Of a DNA stretch of 13,989 bases, positions 1 through 5,161 are shown piece after piece. The first letter of the stretch is position 1; the number at the start of each line of letters is the position of its first letter. The notes beneath the pieces are model-generated. The model was not told the DNA's origin and did not search any database. It worked only from the letters and a program-made list of their open reading frames with translations. Made by a program: the position numbers and the translations under genes. The DNA comes from Methanobacteriota archaeon (GTDB lineage Archaea; Methanobacteriota; Methanobacteria; Methanobacteriales; Methanobacteriaceae), in NCBI GenBank assembly GCA_023434825.1, contig JAEYSH010000246.1:1-13989 (forward strand), in the 5' to 3' direction.

Positions 1-39
1 AAGTTGACTTGTAACTTGATCTGTAGTGCTTTTTTCCAT
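1..39 (-). CDS. N-terminus of an unidentified gene, cut by the window edge
   Basis: An ATG at 39-37 (minus) opens a frame that runs off the window after 13 codons (MEKSTTDQVTSQL). A good ribosome site, GAGGT, lies five bases before it. The start is only 12 bp past the stop of the DUF166 gene, so it is very likely the next gene of the same operon. Thirteen residues are too few to name a family. An arsenite or other permease would fit the context but nothing visible shows this. Confidence 0.55.
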   Translation of the reverse strand, partial: MEKSTTDQVTSQL

Positions 40-51
40 AACCAACCTCTT

Positions 52-711
52 TTACTTATTAAGAGCCTCTTCAAATGCATCTCTATGAAGACCTGAAGCC
101 ATTTCTTTTTTACATTCTTCATCTGAAAAGAGCCTCATTTTAGCAGCCCTACAAGGATAGTGCTGTAATTTAAGACCTGCTTCAATAGGAACATTTTCTA
201 AATCATCACTGCCAAAATATTTTTCGGATATATAATCAGCCACAAATGTTGTTGAACCGCAAGGAGAAGACCTGATAACATCAATAATGGCAATTTTACC
301 ATCTTCAAGTGTTACATCCACCTTAGGCTTCCCAATTTTAGAAGCAAATTCATCAAACACTTCATTACCGTTCTCTTCTAATTCGCACATGATATAGGGG
401 CAGGTTACATTTTCATATCTTTCTAATTGGTTTTTGAATCCTTCACCTCTCCATGCAGCGACAATTATATAATCTACATCTTTATTAACCATGTCCACAA
501 GGTCTAATGTAAGGTCAGGGTGTTGTGTGTAGGTTATTAAGATATTTGCTTGTTTTATTTTTGCTAATGAATCTTCTGGGATGTCTATTTCATCCATAAA
601 CATTGATGTGGGTTGTTCTAATTCAACAAATTCAGTATCAAATGTTCCTGTTATATTTTCGCATGCTCTTTCACCATATGGTCCGTCTGTAACTATTACA
701 ACATTTAACAT
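52..711 (-). CDS. DUF166 family protein
   Basis: This 219-residue protein resembles the archaeal DUF166 family (Pfam PF02593). Visible family-like features are a Rossmann-like start (MLNVVIVTDGPYGERA), an SSPCGSTTF segment at about 148-156 and an HYPCRAAKM segment at about 184-192. Six cysteines are present (17, 104, 109, 151, 187, 200); C151 and C187 lie in those two segments. Pfam links the family to a proposed thymidylate synthase, but its biochemical role is not firmly settled in my knowledge. It lies 17 bp after the arsenate reductase gene with a GGAG site in the spacer, and 12 bp before the next gene, so it is co-transcribed with the arsenic-type genes. Whether it works on metalloids is inference from context only. 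There is no signal peptide or membrane segment, so it is probably cytosolic. Confidence 0.8.
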   Translation of the reverse strand: MLNVVIVTDGPYGERACENITGTFDTEFVELEQPTSMFMDEIDIPEDSLAKIKQANILITYTQHPDLTLDLVDMVNKDVDYIIVAAWRGEGFKNQLERYENVTCPYIMCELEENGNEVFDEFASKIGKPKVDVTLEDGKIAIIDVIRSSPCGSTTFVADYISEKYFGSDDLENVPIEAGLKLQHYPCRAAKMRLFSDEECKKEMASGLHRDAFEEALNK

Positions 712-728
712 TCTTTTTCAACTCCAAA

Positions 729-1226
729 TTATCTACATGAAAATTCTTTATCAATTGGTCCGCAGCAACCTTCCATTTCTTCTAAATTGCAGCATCCGTC
801 TTCAGGTAACATATATGAGAAGTAAAGATCCTCTAACCAGAATTTTAATTCATCCCTTACTTTCTTAAATAATTCTAATTTTTCTTCTTCTGTTCCTTCA
901 AATGTTGATGGGTCTTCAAATGGTTGTTTGAAGTATTTTTTACCTCCAACAAAGAAAGGGCATGCATTATATTGGTTTCCACATACTGTTATAACATAAT
1001 CAAATTCTTGGCCCTCAAATTCCTTTAAACTTTTAGATCTATGATTAGAAATATCAATTCCAATTTCTTCCATACATTTTATTGCTAAAGGATCTACTGT
1101 TTGAGGTTCGCTCCCTGCACTGTAAACATCAAAATTATCACCATATAAATGCCTGAATAACCCTTCTGCCATTTGAGATCGGGCCGCATTATGAATACAC
1201 ATGAATAAAACTCTTTGTTTTTCCAT
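729..1226 (-). CDS. arsC: Arsenate reductase, low-molecular-weight phosphatase/thioredoxin type, with Cys-rich tail
   Basis: This protein probably reduces arsenate to arsenite with electrons from a thioredoxin-like donor. The N-terminus has the phosphatase-fold loop C10-IHNAAR-S (CX5R), followed by QMAEG as in ArsC proteins. C82 and C89 in VCGNQYNAC and D105 in EDPS fall at the same residue numbers as the catalytic C10, C82, C89 and Asp105 of staphylococcal pI258 ArsC. At 165 residues it is longer than the usual 130-140. The extra C-terminus (about 141-165) carries five cysteines: CC at 145-146, CC at 154-155 and C164. The tail could bind metal or metalloid or act as a redox relay (inference). 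The start is supported by GAGGTGG five bases before the ATG. It lies downstream of arsR and the DGC gene and 17 bp before the DUF166 gene. A plain protein tyrosine phosphatase is less likely because of C82 and C89. Confidence 0.9.
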   Translation of the reverse strand: MEKQRVLFMCIHNAARSQMAEGLFRHLYGDNFDVYSAGSEPQTVDPLAIKCMEEIGIDISNHRSKSLKEFEGQEFDYVITVCGNQYNACPFFVGGKKYFKQPFEDPSTFEGTEEEKLELFKKVRDELKFWLEDLYFSYMLPEDGCCNLEEMEGCCGPIDKEFSCR

Positions 1227-1244
1227 TTAAACCACCTCAAAAAT

Positions 1245-1335
1245 TTTCATTTTTGTGCCTTCGAACACAAAGTGTTCGGGCATTGGAAATCTCTGATTTC
1301 CAAAGGTTCAGAAAATCATAGATTTTCTTCAACCT
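1245..1335. repeat. Three-hairpin palindromic repeat, copy A
   Basis: Three close hairpins stand in the spacer before arsC: CGAACAC-AAA-GTGTTCG (1262-1278), a 9-bp stem around a TCT loop (1283-1303), and GAAAATC-ATA-GATTTTC (1311-1327). Nearly the same array recurs at 1949-2041 (copy B). In a minus-strand transcript these would form RNA hairpins just before the arsC ribosome site. This may be a dispersed palindromic repeat or an intercistronic RNA element. Confidence 0.8.
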
Positions 1336-1343
1336 GAACCTAA

Positions 1344-1470
1344 TTAGATGTTTAATCCCGTTTGACCAGTTGATCAAGCCTATAAAAAGTCCAAATAACG
1401 CTTGAGGAATGGAGTGTTGAGCGAATATGTATATTGGACTTATTGTATATTCCCACCCGTAAACATCTAA
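1344..1470. repeat. 127-bp element bounded by 11-bp inverted repeats
   Basis: Perfect 11-bp arms, TTAGATGTTTA (1344-1354) and TAAACATCTAA (1460-1470), enclose two nested stems: AAGTCCAA (1387-1394) with TTGGACTT (1434-1441), and CGCTT (1399-1403) with GAGCG (1419-1423). No open frame is seen inside. It could be a structured RNA in the spacer between the DGC gene and arsC, or a MITE-like relic. No clear target-site duplication is visible. Confidence 0.55.
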
Positions 1471-1499
1471 AATATTTTAAATTCCTAAATTCACATTTT

Positions 1500-1877
1500 T
1501 TAATCTATAAGTTCGTTTATTTTCTTTTTCATCATTACAACACATTTTTCGCCATTTTCATCTAGTCTAACGGGATCTGTAGGTTTTAAATTTTCTAAAT
1601 TTAATTCTTCCTGTGCATTAATGATTTTTGCGACTTTAACTCCTTTTTGTTCAAGTATTTTATCAACACAAGCCCCTTCACAGCCATTAATTGCTATAAT
1701 TGGGTATTTTCTAATTAATTCTTTGAATCCTTCCCTATCTGCAGAGGTTGCGCCCATACATAGGGATATTAAATCTTCACGTTCTTTAACTGTGTCAGTA
1801 CTGGCTGCTCTTGTAATTAAACCGTAAGGGCTCATTCCACTACATGGAGCTAAAGCATATTTTTTATCAGTTGCCAT
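1500..1877 (-). CDS. Putative zinc-binding protein, DGC domain
   Basis: A 125-residue cytosolic protein resembling the DGC-domain or 'putative zinc-binding protein' family (Pfam PF08859 type). The signature region reads NGCEGACVDKILE at 64-76, where the family usually has a DGC motif, so the Asp is Asn here. Cysteines are C12 (in APCSGMSPYG), C40, C66, C70 and C112, a likely metal or metalloid site. In anaerobes such proteins often sit with arsR and arsenic genes, and here the gene lies between arsR and arsC on the same strand. The start is supported by GAGGTG about nine bases before ATG. The exact function is unknown; metal or arsenic binding is inference. Confidence 0.75.
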   Translation of the reverse strand: MATDKKYALAPCSGMSPYGLITRAASTDTVKEREDLISLCMGATSADREGFKELIRKYPIIAINGCEGACVDKILEQKGVKVAKIINAQEELNLENLKPTDPVRLDENGEKCVVMMKKKINELID

Positions 1878-1900
1878 AATTATTCACACCTCAAAAATTC

Positions 1901-1945
1901 CTCAAAAAATCATGGATTTTTTGGGGACGCAAAACGAAGTTTTGC
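1901..1945. repeat. Two further hairpins next to repeat copy B
   Basis: CAAAAAATC-ATG-GATTTTTTG (1903-1923) has a 9-bp stem, extendable by a G-T and a C-G pair. GCAAAAC-GAA-GTTTTGC (1929-1945) has a 7-bp stem and 3-base loop. With copy B they make five consecutive short-loop hairpins between arsR and the DGC gene. Confidence 0.7.
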
Positions 1946-1948
1946 CAG

Positions 1949-2041
1949 TTTCATTTTTGTGTCGTCGAACACTTTGTGTTCGGACATTGGTAATCTTTGA
2001 TTTCCAAAGGTTCAGAAAATGTTAAGCATTTTCTTCAACCT
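1949..2041. repeat. Three-hairpin palindromic repeat, copy B
   Basis: This aligns end to end with copy A (1245-1335). The hairpins are CGAACAC-TTT-GTGTTCG (1966-1982), GGTAATC-TTT-GATTTCC (one stem mismatch) and GAAAATG-TTAAG-CATTTTC (2015-2033). The sequence TTTCCAAAGGTTCAGAAAAT is identical in both copies. The array begins a few bases past the arsR stop codon, so it would be part of the arsR transcript. Confidence 0.8.
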
Positions 2042-2044
2042 TAA

Positions 2045-2401
2045 TTAAATCATTTCTATTAACTCTTTGACTAAATCCGTAATTTTAGGATCTGCAAGGC
2101 TGTAATGGATCCATACTCCTTCTTTTCGCCCTTTAATGAAACCCAAATTTTTAAGAATGTTTAAATGATGAGATACGCTTGATTGTGGTTTATCTAAAGC
2201 ACACATTATCTCGCAAACACATAATTCTCCATATGATAATAAATATAGAATTTTAAGCCTGGTTGAATCTGATAAAGCTTTAAGTTTACTTGAATTTTCT
2301 TCAAATTCGCTATCATCTGGTAATGTGGACATAATTTCTTTCATTCTTTTTATTTGGTCTTCATTTGGTCTTCCATCACCTGAAATTTGACAAGTTTTCA
2401 T
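2045..2401 (-). CDS. arsR: ArsR-family metalloid-responsive repressor
   Basis: A 118-residue winged-helix repressor that should release DNA on binding arsenite or another thiophilic ion. The core starts near residue 35 (KLKALSDSTRLKILYLL), followed by the metal box ELCVCEI with C61 and C63, a further C67, then the recognition helix SSVSHHLNILKNLGFI and wing RKEGVWIHYSL. E. coli ArsR uses CVCDLC; here the third cysteine is two residues further along. An extra N-terminal part of about 30 residues contains C4. The ribosome site is GGAGA five bases before ATG. It is the first gene of the minus-strand operon, and a perfect 12-bp dyad at 2457-2490 lies in its promoter, so autoregulation is likely. 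Confidence 0.92.
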   Translation of the reverse strand: MKTCQISGDGRPNEDQIKRMKEIMSTLPDDSEFEENSSKLKALSDSTRLKILYLLSYGELCVCEIMCALDKPQSSVSHHLNILKNLGFIKGRKEGVWIHYSLADPKITDLVKELIEMI

Positions 2402-2456
2402 AAAAATCTCCTCTTTATATTAGCCGAAAATTTTTTTTAATTTAAAATTTTTATTA

Positions 2457-2490
2457 AATCAATATATCTATATATGTTGATATATTGATT
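2457..2490. promoter_or_regulatory. Candidate ArsR operator over the arsR promoter
   Basis: Perfect inverted repeat AATCAATATATC (2457-2468) / GATATATTGATT (2479-2490) with a 10-base AT-rich spacer, 56 bp upstream of the arsR start. The spacer and inner arms are TATA-like on both strands, so a bound dimer would block the basal factors. Assignment to ArsR is by position and symmetry. Confidence 0.65.
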
Positions 2491-2502
2491 AATGTAAACG
2501 GT

Positions 2503-2515
2503 AGTATATAAAGAT
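2503..2515 (+). promoter_or_regulatory. Plus-strand TATA box without an obvious gene
   Basis: GTATATAAAGAT is a good archaeal TATA box pointing right, 13 bp from the arsR dyad. No open reading frame follows before 3364; the first ATG frames are closed within a few codons. A transcript from here would run through the repeat at 2591-2768. Confidence 0.35.
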
Positions 2516-2590
2516 AACTGAAAATAGATACAAAATTTAAAATCACTATTATTCTTTATTTAGATGTTATTCAAAGTTTAATGGCATATT

Positions 2591-2768
2591 ATTGCTTTTT
2601 TGGGTAGCAAAGGCGAACATCCAACTAAACTCCAATTAAATCCAACATTCAAACCTAACCGTATGTACCTTGCAGATGTTCTTTAATTAAAGCTGGAGCT
2701 TTAACTGGATCTTTAAGAAATGCGATGTAAGTGAAATTAAAGGGTTCTTTTTAGATTGTTAAAATTAA
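2591..2768. repeat. Intergenic repeat of about 180 bp, copy 1
   Basis: This aligns by eye with 11871-12050 with few gaps. Shared blocks include ACTCCAATTAAAT, GTATGTAC, TTGCAGATGTT, TTTAATTAAAGCT, TCTTTAAGAA and GTTCTTTTTA. A palindrome TTAAAGCT-GG-AGCTTTAA lies in the centre and a triple TCCAA repeat at 10-11 bp spacing near 2620-2645. Neither strand has a supported gene. It may be a small RNA locus or a non-autonomous mobile relic. Together with the arsR promoter and the T-rich end of the zinc-ribbon operon it accounts for most of the gap 2402-2874. Confidence 0.7.
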
Positions 2769-2825
2769 AGTTCATTTATATGAGTTTAAAGAAATAAAAA
2801 TATAATTAAAATATCCGGAGGAAGT

Positions 2826-2850
2826 TAAATAATAAATAAAAAAAAATTAT
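2826..2850 (-). terminator. T-rich archaeal terminator of the rubredoxin operon
   Basis: On the minus strand a long T-run (plus-strand A9 at 2838-2846, flanked by AATAAATAAA) begins about 30 bases past the zinc-ribbon stop. Archaeal RNA polymerase ends transcription in such T-tracts; there is no GC hairpin. Confidence 0.5.
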
Positions 2851-2874
2851 TGTGCCAGAAAGTTTATAGTTTAA

Positions 2875-3048
2875 TTATTCTTTAAGTTCACATTCAAAGC
2901 AAATATCTGTTTGTCTGTTAGTTTTAAATGTTCTACCACATTTTTTACAGGTTACTGTATTAACTGATGAAGCTTTTTCCATTTCTAATGAACCTGAGCA
3001 TCCACAACCCATACCTTTTAATTTATTCATTCCACATTCTTCACTCAT
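2875..3048 (-). CDS. Small zinc-ribbon/rubredoxin-like protein
   Basis: A 57-residue protein with two CXXC pairs at the C-terminus, CKKCG (34-38) and CFEC (50-53), forming a probable zinc or iron ribbon. The N-terminal half holds C5, C15 and C17 in KGMGCGCSGSLE, a possible second site. The start is supported by AGGTGAT before ATG. It follows the rubredoxin gene by 29 bp on the same strand, so the two are probably one operon. That recalls the fpaA-rlp-rub oxidative-stress operon of Methanothermobacter, though I cannot show that this is Rlp. A frameshifted paralogue lies at 3701-3894. Function is unknown; a role in electron transfer or as a redox sensor is inference. Confidence 0.75.
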   Translation of the reverse strand: MSEECGMNKLKGMGCGCSGSLEMEKASSVNTVTCKKCGRTFKTNRQTDICFECELKE

Positions 3049-3077
3049 ATAATCACCTAATTCACAAATTTAAACTC

Positions 3078-3239
3078 TTATTCCATCGCTTCAAACTGAT
3101 TTGTACCTACTCCACATAATGGACAAATCCATTCATCAGGTAAGTCTTCAAAAGTAGTTTCGGGGCTTATTCCACTATTTGGGTCTCCTTTTTGAGGGTC
3201 ATATACATAATCGCACACTACACATCTATATTTTTTCAT
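3078..3239 (-). CDS. rub: Rubredoxin
   Basis: A 53-residue rubredoxin, the normal length, starting MKKYRCVVCDYVYDP. The four iron ligands are C6 and C9 (CVVC) and C39 and C42 (CPLCG), and the W37-I-C-P turn is conserved. It binds a single iron and carries one electron, in methanogens typically to oxygen- or peroxide-detoxifying enzymes such as flavodiiron protein or rubrerythrin. The ribosome site GGAGAT lies eight bases before ATG. It is the first gene of an operon with the zinc-ribbon gene downstream, and its promoter overlaps a candidate MsvR box at 3268-3283. Confidence 0.95.
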   Translation of the reverse strand: MKKYRCVVCDYVYDPQKGDPNSGISPETTFEDLPDEWICPLCGVGTNQFEAME

Positions 3240-3267
3240 TATAATATCTCCTTCAATTACTTCAATG

Positions 3268-3283
3268 TTCGTTTACATACGAA
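3268..3283. promoter_or_regulatory. Candidate MsvR-type redox operator
   Basis: TTCGTTTACATACGAA differs at one base from the motif TTCGTA-N4-TACGAA, which I recall for the methanogen redox regulator MsvR. An extra half-site TACGAA lies at 3296-3301, overlapping the probable rubredoxin TATA box (TATATAAT, minus strand, near 3290). The palindrome falls between that TATA box and the expected start site, and upstream of the TATA box (3304-3317) of the divergent gene. It could therefore control both. Confidence 0.6.
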
Positions 3284-3303
3284 TGTTCTATTATATACGA
3301 ATA

Positions 3304-3317
3304 TTTATATATATAAG
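3304..3317 (+). promoter_or_regulatory. TATA box of the plus-strand barrel-protein gene
   Basis: TTTATATATATAAG lies about 50 bp before the ATG at 3364, giving a short leader that contains the GGTGAT ribosome site at 3354-3359. Confidence 0.5.
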
Positions 3318-3363
3318 TTACGGTAGAATATTAACTAGCTTAAAAAATGTAATAGGTGATATA

Positions 3364-3633
3364 ATGGCAGATGTACTTGTTAAAATTAGAGTAGAAGACT
3401 ATGAAAAATGGAAATCAATGTTTGATAATTTCAATGAGGAACGAAAAGCCGCAGGTTCTAAAGGAGCGAACATCTTTCGTGATGCAGAAGACCCTAATTT
3501 AGTTATTATTCTACTAAAATGGGATGATCTAAATAATGCAAGGAAATTCTATGAGCCACGAATTAATAAGAAAATACCCCAAAAAGGAGGAGTTACAGAA
3601 GAAGAGATAAACTTCCTTAATGAGGCAGAATAA
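3364..3633 (+). CDS. Small dimeric alpha/beta-barrel protein (antibiotic-monooxygenase-like)
   Basis: An 89-residue protein of the ferredoxin-like dimeric alpha/beta-barrel superfamily (ABM/Dabb type). The order is strand MADVLVKIRV, helix DYEKWKSMFDNFNEERKAAG, strand with ANIFRDAEDPNLVIILLKW, and helix LNNARKFYEP. The frame is open 99 bases further upstream, but the ATG at 3364 has the only good ribosome site (GGTGAT, four bases before) and the family's usual N-terminus, so it is chosen. No catalytic residues can be assigned; archaeal members are mostly uncharacterised. It diverges from rubredoxin and shares the candidate MsvR box, which suggests redox-stress expression (inference). A T-run at 3651-3657 may end its transcript. 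Confidence 0.75.
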   Translation: MADVLVKIRVEDYEKWKSMFDNFNEERKAAGSKGANIFRDAEDPNLVIILLKWDDLNNARKFYEPRINKKIPQKGGVTEEEINFLNEAE

Positions 3634-3700
3634 CTTCTGCTTAATTAAATTTTTTTGAAATAAATCTAGAAACTCAATAATTACATGTGAACTATTAAGA

Positions 3701-3894
3701 TTAAATAGTTTTTTCACAATCAAAGCAATAATCTGTTTTTCTGTTTGTTTTAAAGATTTTTCCCATTTTTTACAAGTTACATTTTTAAGTGTTGGTTCTT
3801 TATCAATTATATCTAAAGAACATGAGCATTTCCAGCCCATTTTACCTTTTAATTGTGCTTCAAACTCTTTATCTATCTCACTATCTTTAACCAT
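3701..3894 (-). pseudogene. Frameshifted paralogue of the small zinc-ribbon gene
   Basis: The frame opens with MVKDSEIDKEFEAQLKGKMG, then WKCSCSLDI and VTCKK. It aligns with the intact zinc-ribbon protein at 2875-3048 (KGMGCGCSGSLE, VTCKKCG). At 3762-3765 the second codon of the first CXXC pair has lost a base: TGGG stands where TGTGG is expected. In the shifted frame the rest of the protein follows at once, KIFKTNRKTDYCFDCEKTI and a stop at 3701, matching RTFKTNRQTDICFECELKE. Restoring one base gives an intact protein of 64 residues. In the unshifted frame the reading continues to 3529 into the opposite gene and looks random. It lies 12 bp after the cupin gene with only a weak ribosome site. 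A sequencing error is the other possibility. Confidence 0.8.
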
Positions 3895-3906
3895 TTTACC
3901 GACACA

Positions 3907-4245
3907 TTAAATTACTTTTGTGGATTTTACAGGTTTAGGAACTTTAACAATGAGTATTCTAAGGTTCTCTTCACTTTCATTGTACCAGCAGTGAGGTATC
4001 TTTGCAGGACTTTCTATCAACATATCTTTTGAAGCATTCTTTTTTTCATCACCTATTTCGATTATTCCTTCACCTTCAAGGATATAGAAAAATACGTCAA
4101 CAGGAGTTATATGCTTTTTTAATGATTCTCCCGGCTTTATTGTCATGTGTACTGCTACTGCATTTTCAGTATCATATATTTTACGTGCATCAACTCCATG
4201 TGGATTTGGAGAAGATTCAACATTTTCAATTTTAACTAGTTTCAT
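3907..4245 (-). CDS. Single-domain cupin protein
   Basis: A 112-residue small cupin. The first motif region reads GESLKKHITPVDVFFYILEG (39-58) with H45 and E57; the second His of the usual HXH is Thr47. The second motif region is ESPAKIPHCWYN with H85 and N89. This gives at least three possible metal ligands. Function cannot be told from the fold: it could bind a metal, a sugar or a small ligand. The start is supported by GGTGAT four bases before ATG. It lies 16 bp after the polyferredoxin gene and 12 bp before the broken zinc-ribbon gene, all on one strand, so it is the only intact member of that operon. Confidence 0.8.
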   Translation of the reverse strand: MKLVKIENVESSPNPHGVDARKIYDTENAVAVHMTIKPGESLKKHITPVDVFFYILEGEGIIEIGDEKKNASKDMLIESPAKIPHCWYNESEENLRILIVKVPKPVKSTKVI

Positions 4246-4261
4246 TTCATCACCGCTTATT

Positions 4262-4981
4262 TTAATTATTAATTCTAAAAGAATAATTTATAGCTTCTTT
4301 TGGGCATTTATCTATGCATTCGCCGCATAATATGCAATTATGATTATCCATTGTATTAGTACTTATTCTATTACTAACATTTAATCCCATAGGGCATGAT
4401 TTATCGCAAATTTTACAATTAGAGCAATTATCTTCAATTAATTTAAGATGTAATGAGGGTATTCTAATTTTTCTACCTATTTTAGCCCCTATTGTTAGAA
4501 AAACTCCTTGTGGGCATAAATATCGACAAAAGGACCTGCTTCCAAAAATAAGGGATAAAAATCCGATTGTTATAATGAAAACAGGTATTAAAATAATTAG
4601 TAAACTGCCATTAAGAGCAAATAAATCAACTCCTTTCAGACCGCCATTATTTAAAATGAAATATGAAAGCATTAAAAGGAAAATTCCAAAGATAAAATAT
4701 CTTATTTTATCTGCATTGTATTTAGGTTTCTTTTTAAATGTATATTTACTTATTAACTATTGTAATGCTCCATAGGGGCATGTATAACCGCATGACGCTG
4801 ATCTGCCCATGAATAATGATAGAATAAACCATATTGCAAAAACAAAAACACTTGTAGTTATTATACCATTTATAATCCCCCAGGCCATTATAACTGGCGA
4901 ATATAAAATAAAAATTATGGGTAACATAATTACCAGCATAATTAAAATATAGTTTCTTAACCTCATTTTTCCCATTTTCAT
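4262..4981 (-). pseudogene. NapH-type membrane polyferredoxin with in-frame amber codon
   Basis: Two open frames in the same phase, separated by a single TAG (4759-4757), make one 239-codon gene. Part one has two membrane helices (about 10-32 and 35-58) and CGYTCPYGALQ (C64, C68). TAG is codon 75. Part two continues with LISKYTFKKKP and a helix, then another helix, CRYLCP (C152, C156) and two complete 4Fe-4S motifs, CSNCKICDKSCP (186-197) and CILCGECIDKCP (216-227). This is the NapH/YccM/CcoG-like layout, which passes electrons at the membrane. The start at 4981 is chosen because GAGGT lies seven bases before it; an ATG at 5005 has no such site. No other lesion is seen. Relatives often have a Glu after the GALQ motif, so TAG may come from GAG. 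Pyrrolysine read-through is possible in principle but is not expected in this order. Confidence 0.75.
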
Positions 4982-5161
4982 ATGAATTACCTCTAAAATT
5001 TCCATAGATATCGCTAAACTAACTAAAAAGTTGTATAAAATTTTAAAATGATTTTATTATCTATTTAATTGGTTATTTTGCTGTTGTAATTAGATCATAT
5101 TTCCGTAATATTTAAATGTTTTTTCACTAAACAAGTATAAAATGAAAAATGGAGAAATATT

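Noticed and set aside
581..868. Plus-strand open frame opposite the DUF166 and arsC genes
   Set aside because: It is antisense to two well-supported genes and has no recognisable domain. The same applies to other antisense frames at 1621-1827, 4002-4330, 4575-4775, 6338-6574, 8658-9240 and 12433-13032.
1245..2041. CRISPR-like array from the repeated hairpins
   Set aside because: Only two long copies exist, 700 bp apart with a gene between them, and there are no regular spacers or cas genes.
2656..2755. Minus-strand frame in repeat copy 1 that reads like the end of a protein (TYIAFLKDPVKAPALIKEHL), with a similar peptide in copy 2 (AYLAVLKEPVQAQALIKQHL)
   Set aside because: Both frames are closed by stops about 31 codons apart and have no start codon. 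Differences between the copies fall mostly on first codon positions, not third, so there is no sign of selection on a protein in this frame. The plus-strand frame in which those changes would be third positions is broken by stops.
3265..3363. Longer N-terminus for the barrel protein starting at 3265
   Set aside because: The extra residues are Tyr/Ile-rich translated promoter DNA. The ATG at 3364 has the GGTGAT ribosome site and the natural family start.
3529..3700. C-terminal extension of the second zinc-ribbon frame down to 3529
   Set aside because: It overlaps the opposite barrel-protein gene, is of low complexity and has no likeness to the paralogue. It results from the frameshift at 3762-3765.
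4757..4759. Pyrrolysine as the meaning of the TAG codon
   Set aside because: No pyl genes are in the window and the order Methanobacteriales is not known to use pyrrolysine. Kept only as something to exclude.
4982..5005. Start of the polyferredoxin at the ATG at 5005
   Set aside because: No ribosome site precedes it, while GAGGT inside this stretch is well placed for the ATG at 4981.
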